Under the pieces are notes generated by a model that was not told the origin of the DNA, ran no database searches, and saw only the letters and a list, made by a program, of their open reading frames with translations. Position numbers and translations under genes: made by a program. DNA of 7,223 nt from Flavobacteriaceae bacterium (GTDB lineage Bacteria; Bacteroidota; Bacteroidia; Flavobacteriales; Flavobacteriaceae): the NCBI GenBank assembly GCA_027068695.1, contig JAMOMG010000006.1:1-7223 (forward strand). Direction: 5' to 3'. Shown piece after piece: positions 1 through 5,718 of the stretch (position 1 is the first letter of the stretch; each line of letters opens with the position of its first letter).

Positions 1-1095
1 TCAGAAAAAGCATTGCGTTACGATTTAACAGTGCCCTTTGCAAGATATGTTGTGCAACATCAAAACGATATTGTTTTTCCGTTTAAACGCTATCAAATGC
101 AACCTGTTTGGCGAGCTGATAGACCACAGAAAGGCCGATTTAGAGAATTTTATCAATGCGATGCTGATGTGGTTGGAAGTAAAAGTTTATGGCAAGAAGT
201 GGAATTTGTACAACTATATGATGCTGTTTTTAGTAAGTTAAAATTAACAGGAACGACTATTAAACTTAACAACCGAAAAATATTAGCTGGTATTGCTGAA
301 ATAATTGGCGAAAAAGATAAATTGATTGATTTTACGGTAGCTCTTGATAAATTAGATAAGGTTGGTGCCGAGGGGGTTATTAAAGAAATGTTGTCAAAAG
401 GAATTTCAGAAGATGCTATTCATAAAGTGCAACCGTTGTTTCAATTTAATGGGAATAATCAAGATAAATTAAATCAGTTACAAGATTTATTAGGAGCATC
501 TGAAGAAGGAATGCAGGGTGTTAAAGATTTAAGGTTTGTAATAGATGCTATTGAATCTTTAGGGTTGCAATCTGCTACGTTAGAATTAGATGTTACTTTA
601 GCAAGAGGTTTGAATTATTATACAGGCGCTATTTACGAAGTTACAGCACCAGAAGGTGTAAAAATAGGATCTATTGGAGGAGGTGGAAGATATGATGATT
701 TAACGGGTATTTTTGGATTGAATGATGTGAGTGGTGTTGGTATTTCTTTTGGATTGGATAGAATTTATTTAGTACTGGAAGAGTTACATTTATTTGATGA
801 AGTGGCATTGCCAAAACCAAAAGTGCTATTTATAAATTTTGGTGAATTGGAAGCTGCTTATTGTATGAAAGCTTTGATTGACCTAAGAAATAAAGGAATT
901 AAATCAGAACTGTACCCTGATAGTGCTAAAATGAAAAAACAACTAAATTATGCTAACAGAAGAGAGATACCTTTTGTAGTAATTGTTGGCGAAAATGAGA
1001 TTGAGAATGGTAATTATACATTGAAAAATATGTTAACAGGAGAACAAAAAGTTTGTACTTTAGAAGAATTACTAAAAATCACAACAAAACTTTAA
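1..1095 (+). CDS. hisS: Histidyl-tRNA synthetase, 5'-truncated by window edge
   Basis: This is the C-terminal 364 residues of a class II aminoacyl-tRNA synthetase that charges tRNA-His with histidine in the cytoplasm. The reading frame is open from base 1, so the true start lies outside the window. The TTG at 13 is internal, because SEKA precedes [12 protein letters not shown] in the same frame. Visible landmarks, by residue within the window, are the motif 2 loop [10 protein letters not shown] (41-50), the histidine-specific segment [15 protein letters not shown] (200-214), motif 3 [11 protein letters not shown] (244-254) and the anticodon-binding domain from about 274 to the end. The [12 protein letters not shown] and REFYQCD stretches resemble the eukaryote-like branch of HisRS more than the E. 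coli type. The usual RGLDYYTG reads RGLNYYTG here. About 90 N-terminal residues are probably missing, judging from the usual family length. folE follows on the same strand after 37 bases with no terminator between them, so cotranscription is possible. Confidence 0.97.
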   Translation, partial: SEKALRYDLTVPFARYVVQHQNDIVFPFKRYQMQPVWRADRPQKGRFREFYQCDADVVGSKSLWQEVEFVQLYDAVFSKLKLTGTTIKLNNRKILAGIAEIIGEKDKLIDFTVALDKLDKVGAEGVIKEMLSKGISEDAIHKVQPLFQFNGNNQDKLNQLQDLLGASEEGMQGVKDLRFVIDAIESLGLQSATLELDVTLARGLNYYTGAIYEVTAPEGVKIGSIGGGGRYDDLTGIFGLNDVSGVGISFGLDRIYLVLEELHLFDEVALPKPKVLFINFGELEAAYCMKALIDLRNKGIKSELYPDSAKMKKQLNYANRREIPFVVIVGENEIENGNYTLKNMLTGEQKVCTLEELLKITTKL

Positions 1096-1132
1096 AAAGT
1101 AAGTTGTAAATTCGCAGGCTAAATAATAGATA

Positions 1133-1819
1133 ATGTTTGAAGTTAAAGACGGAATGAAAAATAGAATAGATGAACTAGGAGATGACCATGTAGGCTCTTC
1201 TGCTAAAACTCCATTAAGAGCTGATGCTTTTGATATTTCAGACCAAGAAAAGTTGCTTAAAATTGAGGCAAGTGTTAAAGATATTTTAACAACTTTAGGA
1301 ATGGATTTAGAAGATGATAGCTTAAAAGGAACACCTCATAGAGTTGCTAAAGCGTATGTAAATGAGATTTTTAGTGGTTTAAATCCAAAAAACAGACCGA
1401 AATTATCAACTTTTGATAATAATTATAAATATGGTGAAATGTTGGTAGAAAAAAATATTACGGTATATTCTACGTGTGAACATCACTTATTACCAATTGT
1501 TGGAAGGGCACATGTTGCCTACATTTCTAATGGTAACGTAATCGGTTTGTCTAAAATGAATCGAATTGTAGATTATTTTGCCAAACGACCACAAGTACAG
1601 GAACGTTTAACAATGCAAGTGGTACAAGCATTACAAGAAGCATTGGGAACCGATGATGTTGCTTGTGTAATTGATGCAAAACATTTGTGTGTAAATTCTA
1701 GAGGAGTACGTGATATTGAAAGTAGTACGGTAACTTCAGAATTTGGAGGAAAATTCAAAGACAAAGAAATTAAACGAGAATTTTTAGACTATATAAAAAT
1801 GGAAACAGATTTTGAATAA
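1133..1819 (+). CDS. folE: GTP cyclohydrolase I
   Basis: The 228-residue product converts GTP to 7,8-dihydroneopterin triphosphate, the first step of tetrahydrofolate and pterin synthesis. The three zinc ligands known from E. coli FolE (Cys110, His113, Cys181) map to Cys115, His118 and Cys186. Cys115 and His118 lie in TCEHHLLPIVGRAHVAY, Cys186 lies in HLCVNSRGVRD, and the Cys-to-Cys spacing of 71 is identical. His117 matches the catalytic His112. Other family signatures are GTPHRVAK (67-73), VIGLSKMNRIVDYFA (136-150) and the RPQVQERLT segment (152-160). The first 40 residues are an acidic, variable extension of the sort seen in this family. Start choice is uncertain: ATG at 1133 gives the full length, while ATG at 1154 (MKNRIDELG) would shorten the protein by seven residues, and neither has a Shine-Dalgarno sequence. 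A strong terminator follows 22 bases after the stop. Confidence 0.97.
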   Translation: MFEVKDGMKNRIDELGDDHVGSSAKTPLRADAFDISDQEKLLKIEASVKDILTTLGMDLEDDSLKGTPHRVAKAYVNEIFSGLNPKNRPKLSTFDNNYKYGEMLVEKNITVYSTCEHHLLPIVGRAHVAYISNGNVIGLSKMNRIVDYFAKRPQVQERLTMQVVQALQEALGTDDVACVIDAKHLCVNSRGVRDIESSTVTSEFGGKFKDKEIKREFLDYIKMETDFE

Positions 1820-1841
1820 AAGTTCTTAGCAATAAATACAG

Positions 1842-1867
1842 AAGCATCCAAATAGGATGCTTTTTTT
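1842..1867 (+). terminator. Rho-independent terminator after folE
   Basis: AAGCATCC (1842-1849) pairs perfectly with GGATGCTT (1855-1862) around the 5-base loop AAATA, and a run of seven T begins at 1861. This is a textbook intrinsic terminator for hisS/folE transcription. On the opposite strand the same stem is not followed by a T run, so it looks mainly one-directional. It could still form a 3' hairpin on the transcript of the PrsW-type gene, which ends 47 bases away. Confidence 0.92.
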
Positions 1868-1908
1868 ATTAAAATCTATTGACAAAAGGTATGACATATA
1901 ATAAAAAA

Positions 1909-2580
1909 TTATTTAAAATTTGAATTATTTTGATGGATTTTAATGGCTTTTCTCGATAAAATAATTCCTATAAATAATGAAATAAATGCACCAAATGATA
2001 TACCGGGAATAAAATTAATAAATAAGAAAAAATCATACGTACCATGTGCTAAAATAGCAAGAGATAACCCAATTAAATTCCATTTTCTTTTTTGATTAGA
2101 AAATTTAGCCAAGCCCATAAAATAACCCATTATAACACCAAAAGTAGCATGTGCAGGAATTGCGGTTATAGCACGTATAAGAGCTACATCAAAACCGCCT
2201 TTAAATACATATAAAATATTTTCAACAGCTGCAAACCCCATTGAAACCATTACAGCATATACAATACCATCAAAAGGTTCATTAAACCCTTTTTTAGGTT
2301 GCGAATAATAACGTACAATAACATACTTACTAAATTCTTCAATTAATGCTACTACAAAAAAGGCCTTTATAAATTGATCGACAATACTAAATTTATCGCC
2401 CTCTTGAAAAAATAAATCATGTATTTCGTAAAGGATTGTACTTATTATAATACTTAATATGGCTCCAAGTATAAAGTTAAAGAACAACAGCCATTTAGAT
2501 TCTTTTTCATATTTGTCTTTTATGTAAATGTAAATGATAACAATAAAAATAGGGATAATTGCAGCAATTAATAAATTCAT
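1909..2580 (-). CDS. PrsW-family intramembrane metalloprotease (CPBP-like glutamic-type)
   Basis: This 223-residue, very hydrophobic protein has about seven predicted membrane segments, starting with an N-terminal helix at residues 3-20. It carries all the recognisable PrsW-family motifs: EEFSK (Glu81, Glu82, Lys85), FDGIVYA (103-109), an EN pair (120-121), PAHATFGV with His144, and LAHGTYDF with His179 and Asp183. In Bacillus subtilis, PrsW makes the first cut in the anti-sigma factor RsiW. Other members have mostly unknown substrates, and no sigma or anti-sigma gene is visible here, so its substrate is unknown. All putative active-site residues are present, so it is probably an active enzyme in the cytoplasmic membrane. 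It is the last gene of a three-gene minus-strand set, starting 22 bases after the DUF2752 gene ends. The gene symbol is withheld because orthology to B. subtilis prsW is not shown. Confidence 0.9.
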   Translation of the reverse strand: MNLLIAAIIPIFIVIIYIYIKDKYEKESKWLLFFNFILGAILSIIISTILYEIHDLFFQEGDKFSIVDQFIKAFFVVALIEEFSKYVIVRYYSQPKKGFNEPFDGIVYAVMVSMGFAAVENILYVFKGGFDVALIRAITAIPAHATFGVIMGYFMGLAKFSNQKRKWNLIGLSLAILAHGTYDFFLFINFIPGISFGAFISLFIGIILSRKAIKIHQNNSNFK

Positions 2581-2602
2581 AAGAGTGTAAAGTGTAGTAT
2601 TA

Positions 2603-2998
2603 TTAATTTGGAGCTAAAAGATTAAATGGGTAATAAGGAATATTTCTAAGAATCCAAAAAACGATTACAATTATTAAAATAATAATAGGTGTTTTAGGAT
2701 GATATAAATAATTGTAAATATGCTTTTTAAAAAATAGATTTAAACCGGTTACAATTAAGTGATAAGCTATAAGAAGAACACCAAAAAGGTATAAGATATT
2801 TTGTTGTAATACCCCCAAAATGTTTAAATGTAAAAGTTGGTGTGTAGCACGTTGGCTACCACAACCCGGACAATAAATACCGGTAGTAACATATAAAGGA
2901 CATTTTGGAAAAAAGTTAACATTACTAGGGTTTACATAAAAAAACAGGAATGCTAAAACTATTCCAAGTACTAACATTCCTATATATTTTAATTTCAT
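2603..2998 (-). CDS. DUF2752 domain-containing membrane protein
   Basis: The 131-residue product matches the DUF2752 family, whose function is unknown. The signature is the cysteine-rich stretch CPLYVTTGIYCPGCGSQRAT (33-52), with Cys33, Cys43 and Cys46 followed by the Arg-Ala-Thr typical of the family. Hydrophobic segments lie at about 5-22, 66-89 and 104-118, suggesting a small inner-membrane protein. The CxxC pair could bind metal or be redox-active, but this is inference. The start was placed at ATG 2998 (MKLKYIGML). The same frame stays open upstream to 3115, but that extension runs through the end of the preceding CD225 gene and reads as a Cys- and Arg-rich out-of-frame translation, so it was discarded. 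With this start the gene begins 14 bases after the CD225 gene and ends 22 bases before the PrsW-type gene. Confidence 0.88.
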   Translation of the reverse strand: MKLKYIGMLVLGIVLAFLFFYVNPSNVNFFPKCPLYVTTGIYCPGCGSQRATHQLLHLNILGVLQQNILYLFGVLLIAYHLIVTGLNLFFKKHIYNYLYHPKTPIIILIIVIVFWILRNIPYYPFNLLAPN

Positions 2999-3012
2999 TA
3001 AAATTAATTGAT

Positions 3013-3282
3013 TTAGTTTCCTAAGCCCATAATAGCTGCTCCTCCTAAAGCAAAAACAAAAATAACGTATAAAATTACAACAGCTATTCCTGCAAATAAT
3101 CCCCATTTCATCCATTTTTTTGCATTTTCAGAAGCTTCTATGGCTCCTTGGTAATCACCAGCTGCAAATTTAGAATTTACCTGACTGGCAAAAACAATGC
3201 CTGCAATACCAAAAGGTAAACAGCAAAAAATAGTTACTAAAATTGATTCAACTAAATAGTTTTTAGGTTGGTTTTGTTCCAT
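3013..3282 (-). CDS. CD225/dispanin family membrane protein
   Basis: This 89-residue protein has the two-helix layout of the CD225/dispanin superfamily, which includes vertebrate IFITM proteins. The first hydrophobic segment (about 10-33) contains the double cysteine Cys20-Cys21. It is followed by the hallmark loop with SQVNSKFAAGDYQGA (33-47) and EASENAKKW (49-57), and a second hydrophobic segment spans about 60-84. The family pattern of CC, then GD, GA, AS and AK is clear. The role of bacterial members is not established, and similarity to IFITM does not prove the same function. It is the first gene of the minus-strand trio with the DUF2752 and PrsW-type genes, with tight spacing that indicates one transcript. 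ATG 3282 was chosen because MEQNQPKNYL leads straight into the conserved region. Its leader is A-rich without a Shine-Dalgarno sequence. Confidence 0.9.
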   Translation of the reverse strand: MEQNQPKNYLVESILVTIFCCLPFGIAGIVFASQVNSKFAAGDYQGAIEASENAKKWMKWGLFAGIAVVILYVIFVFALGGAAIMGLGN

Positions 3283-3331
3283 CTTTTTCGAGATTTAAAT
3301 TTATAACAGCGTTAAATGTACAAATTTTATA

Positions 3332-3347
3332 TAGATTATTTAATCTA
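3332..3347. repeat. 16-base palindrome, possible operator
   Basis: TAGATTA (3332-3338) and TAATCTA (3341-3347) form a perfect inverted repeat around TT. It lies 50 bases upstream of the CD225 gene and 109 bases upstream of the Smr gene. On the minus strand it sits directly upstream of TATAAAATTTG (3331-3321), a one-base-off variant of the TAnnTTTG promoter element. It would therefore fall between the -33 and -7 regions if that promoter is real. The size and symmetry fit a dimeric regulator site, but AT-rich DNA produces such palindromes by chance. Confidence 0.35.
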
Positions 3348-3417
3348 ACTTTAAAATTAAATGGAACTCTTCAATTCATTTAATGTTTAATTTTTATACG
3401 CTGCAATAATATTGTGT

Positions 3418-3425
3418 TAACTTTG
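3418..3425 (+). promoter_or_regulatory. Bacteroidota -7 promoter element for the Smr gene
   Basis: TAACTTTG is an exact match to the Bacteroidota -7 consensus TAnnTTTG. It ends 30 bases before ATG 3456, giving an expected leader of about 25 bases. No clear TTG -33 element was found at the usual distance upstream. The leader contains GGAAG at 3447-3451, four bases before the ATG, a Shine-Dalgarno-like sequence that the other starts in this window lack. Confidence 0.6.
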
Positions 3426-3455
3426 TTTCATTATTTATATAAATAAGGAAGTTTT

Positions 3456-4019
3456 ATGAGTTTTAAAATAGGTGATAATGTTGCTGTGATAGATGATGTG
3501 CTTAAAGGAAAAGTAATTGAAGTACATAATAATAAAATTGTAATAGAAACTTCTGATGGGTTTCCTTTTGATTTTTCTCCAAATGAATTGGTAGTAATTA
3601 AAGAAAGCCAAAAAGAGCTATCAAAGTTTAGTGATATATCTAATCAAAACTTGTTAGAAAAGCTAGATCAAATGGCTTCTAAAAAGAAGGCTCCAAAATT
3701 TAAATCTACAGTAAAGCAAGATAAATTACCTCCTATGGAAGTAGATTTGCATATTCATCATTTAACTGCTTCAACAAAAGGAATGGATAATTATGACATG
3801 TTAAATATTCAAATAAATGAAGCCAAACACAAGTTAGAGTTTGCTATTAAAAACAGAATTCCTAAAGTTGTTTTCATTCATGGAGTAGGTGAAGGAGTTT
3901 TAAAAACAGAACTTGAATTTTTATTTAAAAACTACCCTGTTAATTGGTATGAAGCCTCGTTTAAGAAATATGGTTTAGGAGCAACAGAGGTTTATGTATA
4001 CCAAAATCCTAAAGATTAA
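3456..4019 (+). CDS. KOW/Tudor-like plus Smr domain protein (MutS2 C-terminus-like)
   Basis: The 187-residue product has two parts. Residues 1-50 (IGDNVAVIDDVLKGKVIEV onward) have the look of a small beta-barrel of the KOW/Tudor type. After a Lys/Ser-rich linker (about 51-92), residues 94-184 form an Smr domain with the motifs VDLHIHHL (96-103), HGVGEGVLK (142-150) and YGLGATEVYV (172-181). These correspond to the family's LDLH, HGxGxGxL and GxGxT motifs. Smr domains bind or cut nucleic acid, and MutS2 carries a KOW-Smr tail that acts on stalled or collided ribosomes in B. subtilis. This protein has no MutS ATPase part and is often misannotated as a mismatch repair protein. A cytoplasmic RNA- or DNA-binding or nuclease role is inferred. 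The ATG is supported by a nearby GGAAG and an upstream -7 element. Its 3' end overlaps the convergent lipoprotein gene by 11 bases. Confidence 0.88.
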   Translation: MSFKIGDNVAVIDDVLKGKVIEVHNNKIVIETSDGFPFDFSPNELVVIKESQKELSKFSDISNQNLLEKLDQMASKKKAPKFKSTVKQDKLPPMEVDLHIHHLTASTKGMDNYDMLNIQINEAKHKLEFAIKNRIPKVVFIHGVGEGVLKTELEFLFKNYPVNWYEASFKKYGLGATEVYVYQNPKD

Positions 4020-4494
4020 TATCGAGTGTTCCAAAATCAAAATTTTCAAAGAAAATACGCTCATTGAGATCATTAAACAATAAGTTTGAAATACTAATTT
4101 CATATGTGTAACCGGTAACAATACTATCTGTTAAATTTGCAGTGGTTAAAATGTTAATTGTACCACTTTCAGCAATTAATTCTTTTACAACAACCGGTGT
4201 TGCAGGAGGTATGTCTTGACAAAAATAATTAGATTCTATGCCATTATTAAAAATTCTATAAATCACGCTTGAACTTGTAGGGATGGTAATAGAACTTTCA
4301 CCTTCTATGGTTCCCAAATTGGTAGGGTTAAGCGTTAAAACAATTGCTTCAGTACTGTTGCTGTTTGTTTTATAAAGAATATATTCTCCACAACTATTTA
4401 CAGTAGTTGTAAATTCGAAAGCAGGAATATCAAAATTACCATCATTACAAGATAATAATGAGAATGTTAAAAAAAGGAGTATTAATTTTTTCAT
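4009..4494 (-). CDS. Hypothetical lipoprotein
   Basis: I do not recognise this 161-residue protein. It begins with a lipoprotein signal peptide: MKKLI, a hydrophobic core, then the lipobox LLSC with the lipidated cysteine at Cys16, followed by NDGN. The mature part is about 145 residues, rich in Thr, Ser, Asn and Ile, with a likely beta-strand character and no repeats. It contains two more cysteines (Cys35, Cys92) that could form a disulfide in the periplasm or on the surface. Only one acidic residue follows the lipidated cysteine, so it does not clearly match the surface export signal described for some Bacteroidota lipoproteins. It is a single-gene unit, divergent from the cysteine desulfurase gene and convergent with the Smr gene. 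An exact -7 promoter element lies 20 bases upstream of the ATG. Confidence 0.82.
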   Translation of the reverse strand: MKKLILLFLTFSLLSCNDGNFDIPAFEFTTTVNSCGEYILYKTNSNSTEAIVLTLNPTNLGTIEGESSITIPTSSSVIYRIFNNGIESNYFCQDIPPATPVVVKELIAESGTINILTTANLTDSIVTGYTYEISISNLLFNDLNERIFFENFDFGTLDINL

Positions 4495-4514
4495 TTAAAT
4501 AAAATTTTCAGAAA

Positions 4515-4522
4515 CAAAAATA
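4515..4522 (-). promoter_or_regulatory. Bacteroidota -7 promoter element for the lipoprotein gene
   Basis: On the minus strand, positions 4522-4515 read TATTTTTG, an exact TAnnTTTG match, ending 20 bases before the lipoprotein ATG. A TTG at 4541-4539 on the same strand could be the -33 element, with a spacing of 16 bases, slightly shorter than usual. The AT-rich context makes a chance match possible. Confidence 0.5.
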
Positions 4523-4567
4523 AGTGTTTTAACTAATTCAACGCTAAATGAAACCAACTATTTTAAT

Positions 4568-4575
4568 TACTTTTG
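4568..4575 (+). promoter_or_regulatory. Bacteroidota -7 promoter element for the cysteine desulfurase-manA operon
   Basis: TACTTTTG matches TAnnTTTG exactly and ends only six bases before ATG 4582. If used, transcription would start at or within a few bases of the start codon, giving a leaderless or nearly leaderless mRNA. No TTG -33 element was seen at the expected distance. It diverges from the lipoprotein promoter element 46 bases away. Confidence 0.5.
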
Positions 4576-4581
4576 TTTTTA

Positions 4582-5718
4582 ATGAAAAGTATATATTTAG
4601 ATAACGCAGCAACAACACCTATTTTACCAGAGGTAATTGATGTAATTTGTGATACAATGGCCACTGTTTATGGGAATCCGTCTTCAACGCATCAAATAGG
4701 AAGAAAAGCTAAATCTTTGGTAGAAATAGCCCGAAAAAATATTGCAAAATACTTGAATGCAACTTCAAATGAAATAATTTTTACAGCTGGAGGTAGTGAG
4801 GCTGATAATTTAATTTTGAGAAATACAGTTGAAAATTTAGGAGTAACAACAATAATTTCATCTAAAATTGAACATCATGCTGTACTGCATACTATTGAAA
4901 ATCTTGTAAAAGAATTTAAAATTACAGCTTTGTGGGTTGAATTAGATGAGAATGGAGATGTAAATTACAACCATTTGGAACAATTACTTCAACAAACAGA
5001 AGGGAAAAAATTGGTGAGTTTAATGTACGTGAATAATGAAATTGGAAACATATTAGATTTAAAAGTAGTTTCCGACTTGTGTTTGAAATATGATGCATTA
5101 TTTCACTCTGATACTGTTCAAGGAATTGGGCATTTTGAAATAGATGTTGAACAAACTCCAATAGATTTTTTTACTGCCAGTGCTCATAAATTTCACGGAC
5201 CAAAAGGTGTAGGATTTGCGTACATAAAAAAAGGGTTTGGTATTTACCCTATTTTACACGGAGGAGAGCAGGAAAGAGGTGCAAGGGCTGGAACTGAAAA
5301 TATACACGGTATTTTGGGAATGGATAAGGCATTGGAAATAGCATTAAAAAATTTAGATGAAGAAACTACTTATATTCAAAACCTAAAAAGTTATTTTATT
5401 GAAAAACTTAAAAATAATTTTGAAGAGGTTGCATTTAATGGATTGTCTGAAAGTAAAACCAAAAGCAGTTACATTATTTTAAATGTGAGGTTCCCTAAAG
5501 AATACGCGTTACTTTTATTTAATCTGGATTTAAAAGGAATTGCAGTCTCAGGAGGAAGTGCTTGCCAAAGTGGTAGTAATAAAGGTTCACATGTATTAAA
5601 TACGATACTTTCTGAAAAAGAAGCAACCAAAACTTCAGTACGATTTTCTTTCAGTAAATTTAATACTGAGGAGGAAGTAGACCATGTAATTGATGTATTA
5701 AAAGAATTGATAAACTAA
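4582..5718 (+). CDS. Class I cysteine desulfurase (NifS/IscS family)
   Basis: This PLP-dependent enzyme removes sulfur from L-cysteine as an enzyme-bound persulfide, giving alanine, and supplies sulfur for Fe-S clusters, thiolated tRNA or cofactors. Residues recognisable by comparison with IscS are the N-terminal YLDNAATTP (5-13), a His in EHHAV (97-101), NNEIG (151-155), HSDTVQ with Asp177 and Gln180, SAHKFHGPKG with the PLP lysine Lys203, RAGTEN (235-240), and the catalytic loop SGGSACQSGS with Cys328. The 378-residue length is normal. ATG 4582 was chosen over an in-frame TTG at 4573 because MKSIYLDNAATTP is the usual family start and the TTG lies inside the promoter element. No scaffold, regulator or Suf genes are nearby, so iscS or nifS cannot be assigned and the sulfur acceptor is unknown. 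The stop codon directly abuts the manA start. Confidence 0.95.
   Translation: MKSIYLDNAATTPILPEVIDVICDTMATVYGNPSSTHQIGRKAKSLVEIARKNIAKYLNATSNEIIFTAGGSEADNLILRNTVENLGVTTIISSKIEHHAVLHTIENLVKEFKITALWVELDENGDVNYNHLEQLLQQTEGKKLVSLMYVNNEIGNILDLKVVSDLCLKYDALFHSDTVQGIGHFEIDVEQTPIDFFTASAHKFHGPKGVGFAYIKKGFGIYPILHGGEQERGARAGTENIHGILGMDKALEIALKNLDEETTYIQNLKSYFIEKLKNNFEEVAFNGLSESKTKSSYIILNVRFPKEYALLLFNLDLKGIAVSGGSACQSGSNKGSHVLNTILSEKEATKTSVRFSFSKFNTEEEVDHVIDVLKELIN

Noticed and set aside
38..241. Plus-strand open frame of 67 codons
   Set aside because: It lies wholly inside hisS in another frame, and the hisS frame carries strong motifs across the same bases.
1096..1132. Separate promoter or terminator between hisS and folE
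   Set aside because: No TAnnTTTG match and no hairpin with a T run were seen in the 37-base gap.
1573..1764. Minus-strand open frame of 63 codons
   Set aside because: It is antisense to the conserved zinc-site region of folE and has no recognisable features.
2999..3115. Upstream extension of the DUF2752 reading frame by 39 codons
   Set aside because: It overlaps the 3' end of the CD225 gene in another frame, reads as a Cys- and Arg-rich sequence unlike a membrane protein N-terminus, and a normal ATG at 2998 gives the family's expected start.
4573..4581. TTG start for the cysteine desulfurase
   Set aside because: The TTG overlaps the promoter element, and the ATG at 4582 gives the standard family N-terminus.
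4922..5161. Minus-strand open frame of 79 codons
   Set aside because: It is antisense to the cysteine desulfurase coding region, with no signal or domain of its own.
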